In this document: piece by piece, positions 10,485-18,348 of the stretch
How positions within the stretch are numbered: position 1 is the first letter of the stretch
Layout of the letters: every line of letters starts with the position of its first letter
NCBI GenBank assembly: GCA_964513215.1
Contig: CAZELU010000007.1
Location: forward strand, 1 to 59,908
Reading direction: 5' to 3'
DNA length: 59,908 bases
Origin: Casp-actino8 sp964513215
Lineage (GTDB): Bacteria > Actinomycetota > Acidimicrobiia > Acidimicrobiales > Ilumatobacteraceae
Position numbers and translations under genes: made by a program
Notes under the pieces: generated by a model
What the model was told of the DNA's origin: nothing
The model's input: only the letters and a program-made list of their open reading frames with translations
Databases searched by the model: none

Positions 10485-11477
10485 ATGTTTCAAGCCGCGG
10501 CCTGGCTGATCAGCCAGTTCTACAACCTCACGTCCAACTACATCTTCGCCATCTCACTCGTGGCGGTGGTGATCATGATGTTGATCTTCCCGCTCACCTT
10601 GAAGAGCACCAAGGGCATGCTCGAGATGCAGCGAGTTCAGCCGGAAATGCGTCGTATCCAGCAGCAATACCGCAACGACCGGCAGAAGATGAACGAAGAG
10701 ATGATGAAGCTCTATCAGGAGCACAAGGTCAATCCGTTGGCCTCGTGTCTGCCACTTCTGGCGCAGATGCCGATCTTCATCATCATGTTCCGAGTCCTGC
10801 ACGGACTCACCGACAAAGGCCCCGACGGAACGTTCGACCCCGACTACATCTCGAAATCGAGTGAGTTGTACGCGAGTCTCGACAACAAGACGGAGATGTT
10901 GTCGTTCGGACTCGACTTGTCGTTGCGGCCCGTCGATGTGATTCAGGACGATCCGGCCAAGGGCATCATTTACGCCCTGCTGGTGGTGGCACTCATGGGC
11001 TTGTACTGGGTGCAGCAGCGCATGATCGCTTCGCGCACGGTCTCTCCCACCATGTCGGCCACGCAGGCCAAGATCCTGCAGTACTTGCCGGTCGTGTTCG
11101 GCATCTTCCAGATCTTCTTCCCGGTGGGCTTGGTGATTTATTACTTCGCTCAGACCATCGTTCGTATCGCCCAACAGGCCTACGTCACTCGTCGCTTTTA
11201 CAAGGGCGAACATTCACTCGGTCGTCAGGCTCAGGCCGCTAGTGCGAAAGCGCGTGAAATGGCCGAGAAGGATGGCGGTGGAACTGGACTGTTCAGCCAA
11301 TTGCGTAATGAGGCGAATCAGGCCAAGCAAGCCAAGAACAAGCCGGCGCCGGGAGGAAGCAAGCGGGTGACCCCACCCAAGGGTGGTTCCACGGGCGGTA
11401 AGGGTCGTCCGACCCCGTCCAACCCGCCCAAGCCGACGGGGAAGAACCGTCATCCCAAGCCCCCGCGCCGACCCTGA
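10485..11477 (+). CDS. yidC: membrane protein insertase YidC/OxaI
   Basis: YidC inserts proteins into the cytoplasmic membrane. The 330-residue product has the short Gram-positive-type N-terminus, a first core helix (ISLVAVVIMMLIFPLTL), the basic coiled-coil region QRVQPEMRRIQQQYRNDR, the helix LASCLPLLAQMPIFIIMFRV, and a last helix near VFGIFQIFFPVGLVIYYFAQ. A cytosolic tail rich in Lys, Pro and Gly (about residues 235-330) follows. It lies between yidD and jag, a standard cluster. Confidence 0.96.
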   Translation: MFQAAAWLISQFYNLTSNYIFAISLVAVVIMMLIFPLTLKSTKGMLEMQRVQPEMRRIQQQYRNDRQKMNEEMMKLYQEHKVNPLASCLPLLAQMPIFIIMFRVLHGLTDKGPDGTFDPDYISKSSELYASLDNKTEMLSFGLDLSLRPVDVIQDDPAKGIIYALLVVALMGLYWVQQRMIASRTVSPTMSATQAKILQYLPVVFGIFQIFFPVGLVIYYFAQTIVRIAQQAYVTRRFYKGEHSLGRQAQAASAKAREMAEKDGGGTGLFSQLRNEANQAKQAKNKPAPGGSKRVTPPKGGSTGGKGRPTPSNPPKPTGKNRHPKPPRRP

Positions 11478-11522
11478 GTCGGCGTTCCCCCACCACAACA
11501 CGCAGAAACGGAAGGTTGTCCC

Positions 11523-12350
11523 ATGGAATGGGTCGAAACCACAGGAGCCTCAGTCGACGAGGCCAAGAGCATCGCTCTCGACCGACTCGGAGTCGATGAG
11601 CAGGACGCTGAGTTCGAAATCCTCGAAGAACCCAAGCCCGGCTTGTTCGGACGGATGCGTGGCGAAGCTCGGGTACGCGCCCGAGTGAAGCCCCGGACGC
11701 CCCGCGCCAAGAACGATCGCCGCCGTCGTCGTGACGGAGGGTCGGAAAAGAGACAAGATGGCGGTCGCGAACCGCGTCGTGAGGGTGGTTCGTCGAACGG
11801 ACGGTCGTCTGGCCGCCGCCCACGTCAGGAGGGTTCAACCATGACCGACAATGCCGACAACGGCTCGCGCGAGCCCCGTCCGGCCGCCGATCCGGCCGAG
11901 GTTGCGGCCCAGGCCGAGAAGTTCCTGGTTGGGTTGGCCACGGCGTTCGGTACGTCGGGCACTGCCACGCGTTCGATCGAGGGTGACGAGATCGAGGTGA
12001 ACCTCGATGGTTCCGATCTGGGTCTGCTGGTCGGGCCGCGCGGTTCGACGCTCCAGGCCGTTCAGGACCTCACCCGCGTGGTGGCTCAGCGTCGCCTCGG
12101 CGACCACGACACTCGCTTGCGTGTCGACGTGGGTGGCTACCGCGCCAAGCGCAAAGAGGCTCTCGGGCGCTTCGTCAACCAGGTGGCCGATGAGGTGGTC
12201 TCGAGTGGCTCGGCCCGTGCTCTCGAACCGATGCCGGCGTCCGATCGCAAGATCATTCACGATGCGCTGACTGGGCGCACCGACATCGGCACGCACTCCG
12301 AGGGTGAGGAGCCCTACCGGCGTGTCGTGATCACTCCGGCCGGAGCCTGA
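11523..12350 (+). CDS. jag: Jag/KhpB RNA-binding protein (Jag-N, KH, R3H)
   Basis: The 275-residue protein combines a Jag-N domain (MEWVETTGASVDEAKSIALD, residues 1-55), an Arg/Gly-rich disordered linker (about 56-106), a KH domain (GSDLGLLVGPRGSTLQAVQD) and an R3H domain (SDRKIIHDAL). Such proteins bind RNA and act with YidC and cell-division control. The usual upstream ribosome-binding site is GGAAGG. A strong internal AGGAGGG lies at 11827-11833, seven nt before ATG 11841, and would give a 169-residue KH-R3H-only protein like the short mycobacterial Jag. Whether two products are made is unknown. Confidence 0.93.
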   Translation: MEWVETTGASVDEAKSIALDRLGVDEQDAEFEILEEPKPGLFGRMRGEARVRARVKPRTPRAKNDRRRRRDGGSEKRQDGGREPRREGGSSNGRSSGRRPRQEGSTMTDNADNGSREPRPAADPAEVAAQAEKFLVGLATAFGTSGTATRSIEGDEIEVNLDGSDLGLLVGPRGSTLQAVQDLTRVVAQRRLGDHDTRLRVDVGGYRAKRKEALGRFVNQVADEVVSSGSARALEPMPASDRKIIHDALTGRTDIGTHSEGEEPYRRVVITPAGA

Positions 12351-12376
12351 TCACCAACACTCCCCAGGACGGATCC

Positions 12377-12934
12377 ATGAGTTCCCTTGATCCGGTCCAA
12401 CGAAACTCTCTGATCGATGCGCTGGGCGAGGCCCAGCGCATCGGCATGTTGGGGCCAGGAGATCTTGGCCGTGCCGTCGACCAGGCGGAGACTCTGGCCC
12501 GGTTGATTCCCGATACCGCCACGTCGTTCGTCGACCTGGGTGCAGGTGGGGGTCTACCCGGTCTCGTGGTGGCCCTGGCCCGACCGGAGTTGTCGGGCCA
12601 TCTGGTCGATCGGCGTGGCAAGCGGGTCGACCTTCTCGTCCGCCTCGTCGGTCGACTCGGGCTGACGGGTCGGATCCAGGCGGTGGAGGCTGATGTGATC
12701 GATCTCCCCCGTCGGTTTCCCGGGGTCACCTGGTCGGTGGCCACGAGCCGGGGCTTCGGACCTCCTGCCTACACCGCCCAACACGCTGCCCCGTTGCTCG
12801 CACCCGGTGGGTTGCTGTTGGTGACCGAACCCCCAGGGTCGGCCGGAGAGCGCTGGGATTCCCCTGACGTGCGGTCGAGCGGGCTCTCCCTGGTCACCGT
12901 GGTGAGTGGGATCGCCGTTTTGGCTCGATCCTGA
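12377..12934 (+). CDS. rsmG: 16S rRNA (guanine-N7) methyltransferase RsmG
   Basis: RsmG methylates 16S rRNA at the G527 position using SAM. The 185-residue sequence has the SAM-binding loop FVDLGAGGGLPGLVVALARP, then the substrate region VATSRGFGPPAYTAQHAAP and LLAPGGLLLVTEPP. It is slightly shorter than many homologues (about 200-240), with a short N-terminal region. It sits between jag and parA, as in many actinobacteria. Its stop is followed at once by the parS-like sites. Confidence 0.93.
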   Translation: MSSLDPVQRNSLIDALGEAQRIGMLGPGDLGRAVDQAETLARLIPDTATSFVDLGAGGGLPGLVVALARPELSGHLVDRRGKRVDLLVRLVGRLGLTGRIQAVEADVIDLPRRFPGVTWSVATSRGFGPPAYTAQHAAPLLAPGGLLLVTEPPGSAGERWDSPDVRSSGLSLVTVVSGIAVLARS

Positions 12935-12935
12935 C

Positions 12936-12951
12936 TGTTCCACGTGGAACA
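12936..12951. promoter_or_regulatory. parS: parS-like centromere site 1
   Basis: TGTTCCACGTGGAACA is a perfect 16-bp palindrome. It matches the canonical ParB site TGTTTCACGTGAAACA except for a symmetrical T-to-C/A-to-G change in each arm. It lies just after rsmG and upstream of parA, the expected place for a ParB loading site. Confidence 0.82.
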
Positions 12952-12970
12952 ACTGGTCCGGACGGAACGG

Positions 12971-12990
12971 CCCCCGACCGTTTGGGGGGA
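12971..12990. repeat. GC-rich inverted repeat between the parS sites
   Basis: CCCCCGACCGTTTGGGGGG can form a 5-bp GC stem with an eight-base loop. It could weakly terminate rsmG transcription. No T-run follows. Confidence 0.3.
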
Positions 12991-12996
12991 CTGGGG

Positions 12997-13012
12997 TGTT
13001 CCACGTGGAACA
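12997..13012. promoter_or_regulatory. parS: parS-like centromere site 2
   Basis: A second identical TGTTCCACGTGGAACA palindrome lies 61 bp from the first. The duplication strengthens the parS assignment. Confidence 0.85.
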
Positions 13013-13109
13013 ACAGTGTGGGAGATCACCCCCCAGAACCCCGACCGAGTCGCACCCGTTCGGTACCATGCGGGCGTCCACCTTCGAGTCAGAGGTACGC
13101 ATCTCTTCC

Positions 13110-13928
13110 ATGACTGACCAGTCGGCTTCAATCGGCCATTCCCGGCCCCTACCCCGGATCATCGCCGTCGCTAACCAGAAGGGTGGGGTCGGCAAGACCA
13201 CGACCTCGATCAACGTGTCGGCCAGCCTGGCCGAATTGGGCTATCGGACCCTGGTTGTCGACCTGGATCCCCAGGGAAACGCGTCATCGGGGGTCGGTGT
13301 GGAGACTCGGGGGATCGACACCTCGATGTACGACGTCCTCCTGCACGATGCCCCTATGGAGGACTGCATCGAGCCCGCCAGCCTGAAAAACCTCTTCGTG
13401 GCCCCGTCCAACCTCGACTTGGCCGGTGCAGAGATCGAGTTGGTCCCCCTGATGGCCCGCGAGCACCGTCTGAAGAAGGCTGTCGACTCGGTGTTGGACG
13501 ACTTCGACTTCGTGATCATCGACTGCCCACCGTCCCTCGGCCTTCTCACGGTCAACGCCTTGGTGGCGGCCAAGGAAGTCCTGGTCCCGATCCAGTGCGA
13601 GTACTACGCCCTGGAAGGCCTCGGCCAGCTCCTGCGCAACGTCGACCTGGTCAAGCGAAATCTGAACCCAGCCCTTGAGGTCAGCACCATCGTGTGCACC
13701 ATGTTCGATTCCAAGACCAAGCTGTCCAATGAGGTGGTGGCCGAGGTTCGCGAGCACTTCGGCGACAAGGTGTGCCAGACCGTGATCCCGCGCAACGTTC
13801 GGTTGTCGGAGGCTCCTTCGCACCACCAGCCCATCAACGTCTACGACCCGTCGTCCAAGGGAGCGGTGGCGTACCGCTTGGTTGCAAAGGAGGTGGCCGG
13901 TGGCACCCCGCCGCTCCGGTCTCGGTAG
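13110..13928 (+). CDS. parA: chromosome-partitioning ATPase ParA
   Basis: The 272-residue product is a Soj/ParA-type ATPase that binds DNA non-specifically and is driven by ParB. It has the deviant Walker A motif KGGVGKTTTSINVSASL, the switch motif VVDLDPQGNASSGVG and IIDCPPSLGLLTVNALVAA. I use ATG 13110, which gives MTDQSASIGHSRPLPRIIAV; a longer in-frame start would run through the parS sites and has no support. No clean Shine-Dalgarno sequence is visible near the ATG. The 3' end overlaps parB by 29 bp. Confidence 0.95.
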   Translation: MTDQSASIGHSRPLPRIIAVANQKGGVGKTTTSINVSASLAELGYRTLVVDLDPQGNASSGVGVETRGIDTSMYDVLLHDAPMEDCIEPASLKNLFVAPSNLDLAGAEIELVPLMAREHRLKKAVDSVLDDFDFVIIDCPPSLGLLTVNALVAAKEVLVPIQCEYYALEGLGQLLRNVDLVKRNLNPALEVSTIVCTMFDSKTKLSNEVVAEVREHFGDKVCQTVIPRNVRLSEAPSHHQPINVYDPSSKGAVAYRLVAKEVAGGTPPLRSR

Positions 13929-14817
13929 AGGTCTCAATTCCCTGATTCCCGGGGGTCCGGCTGGCGACGGTCCGTCGGGCTCGGCAACCTTGGTCGAGAT
14001 CCCGGTCTCCGACCTGGTCCCGAACCCCAATCAACCCCGTGTCCACTTCGATGAAGAGGCGTTGGCCGAGTTGGCGGCCTCCATCGAAGAGATCGGGGTC
14101 CTGCAACCCCTCCTCGTGAGGCGCTTGGCCGATGGTTCGTACCAGTTGATCGCCGGTGAGCGCCGCTGGCGTGCCGCGCAGCGGGCTGGCTTGACCACCG
14201 TCCCGGCCGTCGTCAAGGAAACCGACGACATGTCATCGGTCGAGCAGGCATTGGTGGAGAACCTGCACCGTCAGGATCTGTCTCCTTTGGAAGAAGCCTC
14301 GGCGTATCAGCAGCTCATCGACGACTTCTCGCTGTCACACGACGACGTGGCCAAGAGGGTGGGTAAGAGCCGCAGCACGGTCACCAATACCTTGCGCCTC
14401 CTCAACTTGCCTCCAGCGGTGCAGAGCCTCCTGGCTGATGGTCGTCTCTCGGCTGGCCACGCCAAAGCCCTGCTCGGAACCGCCGACCGGGCTTTTCAGG
14501 AGAGTCTGGCCCGTCGCGCCGCATCGGAAGAATGGTCGGTTCGAGCCGTCGAGGAAGCTGTCCGCGATCGCGGTGGTAGCTCGTCAGCGGGTGGTTCGTC
14601 CGGCTCGACCAGCGGCAAGAGCGGAGGTTCGTCCCGGCCAGGAGGACTGCCCCCCGCCGGTCTGCTCGAGCTCGAGACCTTGCTGGGCGACTATCTCTCC
14701 ACCCGGGTGGCGGTGAAGATGGCCAACAAACGTGGCACCGTCACCATCGATTTCGCCGACCTCGAAGATCTCGAGCGGATCTATCGCTTGATGACCGAGG
14801 GTCCGTCTAACGACTGA
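13900..14817 (+). CDS. parB: chromosome-partitioning protein ParB
   Basis: ParB binds parS, slides as a CTP-dependent clamp and stimulates ParA. The 305-residue protein has an N-terminal RSGLGRGLNSLIPG, the CTP/phosphate motif GERRWRAAQRAG, an HTH region with VAKRVGKSRSTVTNTLRLL, and a C-terminal dimer domain after a Ser/Gly-rich linker. I start it at GTG 13900, which has AAAGGAGG ending six nt upstream, rather than at the TTG 18 nt earlier. It overlaps the end of parA. Confidence 0.96.
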   Translation: MAPRRSGLGRGLNSLIPGGPAGDGPSGSATLVEIPVSDLVPNPNQPRVHFDEEALAELAASIEEIGVLQPLLVRRLADGSYQLIAGERRWRAAQRAGLTTVPAVVKETDDMSSVEQALVENLHRQDLSPLEEASAYQQLIDDFSLSHDDVAKRVGKSRSTVTNTLRLLNLPPAVQSLLADGRLSAGHAKALLGTADRAFQESLARRAASEEWSVRAVEEAVRDRGGSSSAGGSSGSTSGKSGGSSRPGGLPPAGLLELETLLGDYLSTRVAVKMANKRGTVTIDFADLEDLERIYRLMTEGPSND

Positions 14818-14831
14818 ATACCGCGTTGACC

Positions 14832-14857
14832 AGGGTGAATGCGACAACCGTCACCCT
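14832..14857. terminator. possible terminator hairpin after parB
   Basis: AGGGTGA and TCACCCT flank a 12-base loop 14 nt after the parB stop. There is no T-run, so it is a weak candidate between the convergent parB and cwlM operons. Confidence 0.3.
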
Positions 14858-14885
14858 CAAGTTCCAGGAGAGAGTCTTCACAGGC

Positions 14886-14894
14886 TGTGGATAA
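14886..14894. promoter_or_regulatory. isolated perfect DnaA box
   Basis: TGTGGATAA (TTATCCACA on the other strand) is a perfect consensus box in the 153-bp gap between parB and cwlM. No second box is close by; the rest of the gap has no recognised gene. Confidence 0.5.
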
Positions 14895-14970
14895 CTCTGT
14901 GGGCGAACTCGGTTTTTAGCCGTAAATATTGCTCTGGGCTGGTGTGATGACCTGTGCAGTGTGTGGATGG

Positions 14971-15921
14971 TCAGGCCGACCAGGCCGCGACGGCCAAGAA
15001 CACGGCCTCGGCAATGCGCTCGGCCCGGTCGACCATGACCTGTGTGGGTCCGAGGCTCAGCAACACCGCGGGCATTTTGGTTTCGCGCAGGATCGGCAGG
15101 CGCATCCCACTCACGGTGATTCGTGGAACCACATCGCGTAAGTGTCGTTCGATGAGGTGAGCCAGGGCCCGACCGCCGGCCGATTCGAAGGCGGGGACCG
15201 CGTAGTAGGTGACCCGGGCCAGGCGTTCGGTGGTCGCTTCGAGTCCGATGTACACCTCGGCGCCGAACAAATTGGCGTGCGCGGCTTGGGCCACGGGGTC
15301 GGTGTCATCGGTTTGGATGAGCAGTGCACCACGGTCGCGCAACGACTGACACAGCGGGCGGCTCAACGAACTGAATCCACCGAACTGACCAACGGCGACG
15401 CGACGTCCGTCGAGAGGACGACCGGCCCGCAGGCTTTCGGCCTCACGAACGGCAGCGATTCCGGGTCCGTCGCCGGTTTGTCGAGAAAGACGGCGCAAGG
15501 CCTCGACGGTGCTCGGTCGGCACACACCGTCGGACTCGATGCCGGCGTTGGTCTGGAAATCAGCCAACGCTTGCGCGGCCAAAGGTCCGAAGATGCCATC
15601 GATGCGGCCACCGTCGAACCCCAGCCGCGACAACAAGCGCTGCATTTCGGCCACGTCGTCGCCGCGCAGGTTGGGGGAGCGCAGCATCAACAGCCGATCA
15701 CCGAGGTTCCACGATGCTTCGGCCAGAACGTTCCAGGTGGTGTCGTCGCACACGCCGGTGGCAGGCAACCCGCGATCTTCTTGGAAGGCACGAACCGCGT
15801 CAGTGGTTCCTGCGCAATAGGTGGACGGGCTCACACCCGAGGTGGGAAGGAAGCCGGCGGCGCCGAGACGGCTCTGGAGCTGCCGAACGGCCTCGCCCGA
15901 ATCACCGGGCGACAGGGCCAT
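14971..15921 (-). CDS. cwlM: CwlM-like peptidoglycan-binding protein with a degenerate amidase domain
   Basis: The 316-residue protein has two peptidoglycan-binding repeats (GDSGEAVRQLQSRLGAAGFL, about residues 5-65, and VAEMQRLLSRLGFDGGRIDG, about 88-145) and a C-terminal amidase_3-like domain (about 175-316). The family is next to trxA in mycobacteria, where CwlM regulates MurA. The expected zinc and catalytic motifs are altered: the DPGHGG position reads AVGQFGG, the SIHAN-type His is absent at VYIGLEATTE, and the terminal Glu motif reads AVLLSLG. This suggests a non-catalytic regulator. It shares TGATG with trxA. Confidence 0.85.
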   Translation of the reverse strand: MALSPGDSGEAVRQLQSRLGAAGFLPTSGVSPSTYCAGTTDAVRAFQEDRGLPATGVCDDTTWNVLAEASWNLGDRLLMLRSPNLRGDDVAEMQRLLSRLGFDGGRIDGIFGPLAAQALADFQTNAGIESDGVCRPSTVEALRRLSRQTGDGPGIAAVREAESLRAGRPLDGRRVAVGQFGGFSSLSRPLCQSLRDRGALLIQTDDTDPVAQAAHANLFGAEVYIGLEATTERLARVTYYAVPAFESAGGRALAHLIERHLRDVVPRITVSGMRLPILRETKMPAVLLSLGPTQVMVDRAERIAEAVFLAVAAWSA

Positions 15922-16250
15922 CAGCCGAGAAATTCCTCCAACTCCTGCAGGAGTTGTCCTTTGCCTTTGGCGCCCACCATGCGCTTCTTGAGCTCACCGC
16001 CGTGGAACACCAGGAGGGTGGGGATGCTCATGACGTTGTACCGCATGGCGATGTCGCCGTGATCGTCGACGTTCAACTTGGCGATGGTGACCTGACCAGC
16101 CTTTTCGGTGGCGATCTCGCTCAGGATCGGAGCGATCTGCTTGCACGGTCCACACCACTCGGCCCAGAAGTCGACCACGATGGGAGTGTTCGACGAGTTC
16201 ACGGTCTCGTCGAACGTACTGCTGGTGAGGGTGACGATTCCTTCGGCCAT
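15921..16250 (-). CDS. trxA: thioredoxin
   Basis: The 109-residue protein has the redox-active WAEWCGPCKQIAPIL, the cis-Pro region YNVMSIPTLLVFHGGELKK, and the normal thioredoxin length. It reduces disulfides in client proteins and is itself reduced by TrxB, encoded just upstream. A 67-nt gap separates trxB from trxA. TrxA and CwlM share overlapping codons, so they form one unit. Confidence 0.96.
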   Translation of the reverse strand: MAEGIVTLTSSTFDETVNSSNTPIVVDFWAEWCGPCKQIAPILSEIATEKAGQVTIAKLNVDDHGDIAMRYNVMSIPTLLVFHGGELKKRMVGAKGKGQLLQELEEFLG

Positions 16251-16317
16251 GACAAGTCCTTTCGCCCAGTGAGAACCGGGTCGATCGCGTTTCGGCGATC
16301 AGATTACAGCGGGGCCG

Positions 16318-17262
16318 TCAGTGCTGCGCTTCGAGCCAACGCTCGGCGTCGATGGCTGCCATACAGCCCGAGCCCGCCGCCGTGATGGCCTGGCGATACA
16401 CGTGATCCTTCACGTCACCGCAGGCGAAAACACCAGGAATGTTGGTGTAGGTCGAGTCGGGCCTCGTGATGAGGTACCCGCTGTCCTCCATGTCGAGAAC
16501 ACCCTTGAAAACGTCGGTGTTCGGGCGGTGTCCGATGGCGATGAACAATCCTGACACGTCCATGCGACTCGTTGTGCCGGTCACGGTGTCCGTGAGCACG
16601 ATGCCCTCGAGTTGTTCGGTGCCGATCAAGTCGGTGACCGCGCTGTTCCAGCGCATTTCGATCTTCGGGTTGCTGAGCGCGCGATCCTGCATGATCTTGC
16701 TCGCGCGCAGCGAGTCGCGACGATGGATGAGCGTGACCTTCGAGGCGAACTTGGTGAGGAACGTCGCCTCTTCGATGGCCGAGTCGCCGCCGCCCACGAC
16801 GGCGATTTCCTTGCCGCGGAAGAAGAAGCCGTCGCACGTCGCGCAGGTGGACAAACCGTGACCGATCAGTCGCTCTTCGGCCTCGAGTCCGAGCATCAGG
16901 CTCTGAGCACCGGTGGAAACGATCACCGAGTCGGCGGTGTGCACGTCGCCGTACACATGAACGCGCAGTGGGCGCTCGCCGAACTCGACCTTGGTCGCCT
17001 TGGCGGTGAGGAACGTGGCACCGAAACGGGCCGCCTGTTCTTTGAATCGACCCATGAGTTCGGGGCCCATGATTCCCTCGGGGAATCCGGGGAAGTTCTC
17101 GACCTCGGTCGTGAGCATCAACTGTCCGCCGGGTTGATCGCTCGTACTCGACGGTTCGCCTTCGATGACGAACGGCGCGAGGTTGGCTCGTGCGGTGTAG
17201 ATGGCGGCGGTGAGTCCGGCCGGACCCGATCCGATGATGATGACCTTGTGGTGCTGACCCAT
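16318..17262 (-). CDS. trxB: thioredoxin reductase
   Basis: This 314-residue flavoprotein transfers electrons from NADPH to thioredoxin. It has the FAD-binding IIIGSGPAGLTAAIYTARA, the redox CATC centre in STCATCDGFFFRG, the NADPH-binding VVGGGDSAIEEATFL, and a C-terminal FAD motif GVFACGDVKDHVYRQAITAA. The ATG at 17262 shares one base with the upstream stop (TGATG); an ORF start at 17349 would be a 29-residue non-conserved extension. It is the second gene of a transcription unit that also starts at the membrane protein upstream. Confidence 0.97.
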   Translation of the reverse strand: MGQHHKVIIIGSGPAGLTAAIYTARANLAPFVIEGEPSSTSDQPGGQLMLTTEVENFPGFPEGIMGPELMGRFKEQAARFGATFLTAKATKVEFGERPLRVHVYGDVHTADSVIVSTGAQSLMLGLEAEERLIGHGLSTCATCDGFFFRGKEIAVVGGGDSAIEEATFLTKFASKVTLIHRRDSLRASKIMQDRALSNPKIEMRWNSAVTDLIGTEQLEGIVLTDTVTGTTSRMDVSGLFIAIGHRPNTDVFKGVLDMEDSGYLITRPDSTYTNIPGVFACGDVKDHVYRQAITAAGSGCMAAIDAERWLEAQH

Positions 17263-17588
17263 CACACGCCGTCCTGCGACTGACGCTTGATCATGCACAC
17301 CGAACCCAACAGGCACAGGATTCCACCGAGCGCGAAGTAGGCGACCCACACCGCGGTGTCATGGTCGAGGGGCCACTCGAGGAAGTTGATGACGCCGCGA
17401 TGAGCTCCGACCAACGCGATGACCGCGATGAACAAGCCGAGGAACGCAGCGAGCAGACCGAACACCACACCGCGGGCCGCCATCACGATCGGCTTGGTGG
17501 TGCGATCTCGAACCTTGTCGACGGTCGACACGATCGTGTCGGTCATGTTCTCGGCCCACTTCGGGTCGTTCAACGGATTGGCAGCCAT
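17262..17588 (-). CDS. small membrane protein, function unknown
   Basis: The 108-residue protein has an amphipathic N-terminus (about 1-33) and two hydrophobic segments (FGLLAAFLGLFIAVIALVGA, about 43-63, and AVWVAYFALGGILCLLGSVC, about 79-98). I do not recognise the family; it resembles small phage-holin-like or actinobacterial membrane proteins. Its stop overlaps the trxB start. It has its own -10 box at 17595-17600 and is predicted to be leaderless, so trxB-trxA-cwlM may be expressed without the sigma/kinase genes. Confidence 0.7.
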   Translation of the reverse strand: MAANPLNDPKWAENMTDTIVSTVDKVRDRTTKPIVMAARGVVFGLLAAFLGLFIAVIALVGAHRGVINFLEWPLDHDTAVWVAYFALGGILCLLGSVCMIKRQSQDGV

Positions 17589-17594
17589 GGTGCG

Positions 17595-17600
17595 AGGCTA
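17595..17600 (-). promoter_or_regulatory. leaderless -10 box for the membrane protein/trxB unit
   Basis: TAGCCT on the minus strand, six nt (CGCACC) from the ATG. A transcription start at the A of ATG is predicted. Confidence 0.55.
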
Positions 17601-17613
17601 GCCAGACGCTTCG

Positions 17614-18348
17614 TCAGCGCACGACGCTGGCCATCTTGGTGCACTCAGGGACGGAGAACACGGCGATTCCGGTTTCGTCGTAGTGAATCTCGGCGGGTTG
17701 GCCGGCGAACGTGAACGAACCCGCCACCAATTGCGACCCTTCGGCCAGTGGGCACGACGCCGAGAGGTCGGAGAGCGACGGGGGAACGACCCACCATTCG
17801 TTGGCGATCGCTCCGAGAGCAACCATGTCGACGATCATCGTCACGTCGCTGTTGGCACCACCAACGGCTCCCGCCACGGATGGGGTCTGCATCGGTGTGG
17901 CCAGTACAGAGTCGGGCACCGCGGCCAGATCGGTCTGCGACTTGGCTTCGGCAGCCGGAGTCGGGTTCGCTTCGACAGCGACGGATGCGTTCGGTGCTTC
18001 AGCGAAGTCGTCGCGACCATCGCGATTGTCGTCGCGTGAGGTCGCGACCACACCCAGCGCGACCACCACGGTGATGGCGGCGGCGGCCGCTCCGAGCACG
18101 ATGGTGCGTAGACGCGTCGACGCGGGCGTCTCGATCGCACGAGCGAACGCGCGATCGAATGCATCGCCGTCGACATCATCTGTGTGCAGAAGAGTCGACC
18201 GCAGCTTTCCGAACTCGTCGGCGCGCGACTGCACCGCCGATCGCAGATCGGCGGGAACATCGGCGAATTCGATGTCGCGGTCGAGCAGCCGACTGGCCAG
18301 ATCGTCCAGACGTTCGTCGCGATTCGAAGGGTCGGAGAGAGAACTCAT
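17614..18348 (-). CDS. predicted transmembrane anti-sigma factor
   Basis: The 244-residue protein has an acidic cytoplasmic N-terminal half, one membrane helix (VLGAAAAAITVVVALGVVAT, about residues 86-105), and an extracellular C-terminal part rich in Ala/Asp/Thr that ends with a conserved-looking GIAVFSVPECTKMASVV. It is directly downstream of, and overlaps by ATGA, an ECF sigma gene, which is the usual position for a membrane anti-sigma factor. There is no ZAS zinc motif, so the assignment rests on context and topology. Confidence 0.72.
   Translation of the reverse strand: MSSLSDPSNRDERLDDLASRLLDRDIEFADVPADLRSAVQSRADEFGKLRSTLLHTDDVDGDAFDRAFARAIETPASTRLRTIVLGAAAAAITVVVALGVVATSRDDNRDGRDDFAEAPNASVAVEANPTPAAEAKSQTDLAAVPDSVLATPMQTPSVAGAVGGANSDVTMIVDMVALGAIANEWWVVPPSLSDLSASCPLAEGSQLVAGSFTFAGQPAEIHYDETGIAVFSVPECTKMASVVR

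Noticed and set aside
12906..13109. 68-residue N-terminal extension of ParA
   Set aside because: It would translate through both parS-like palindromes, and ParA homologues begin near the ATG at 13110.
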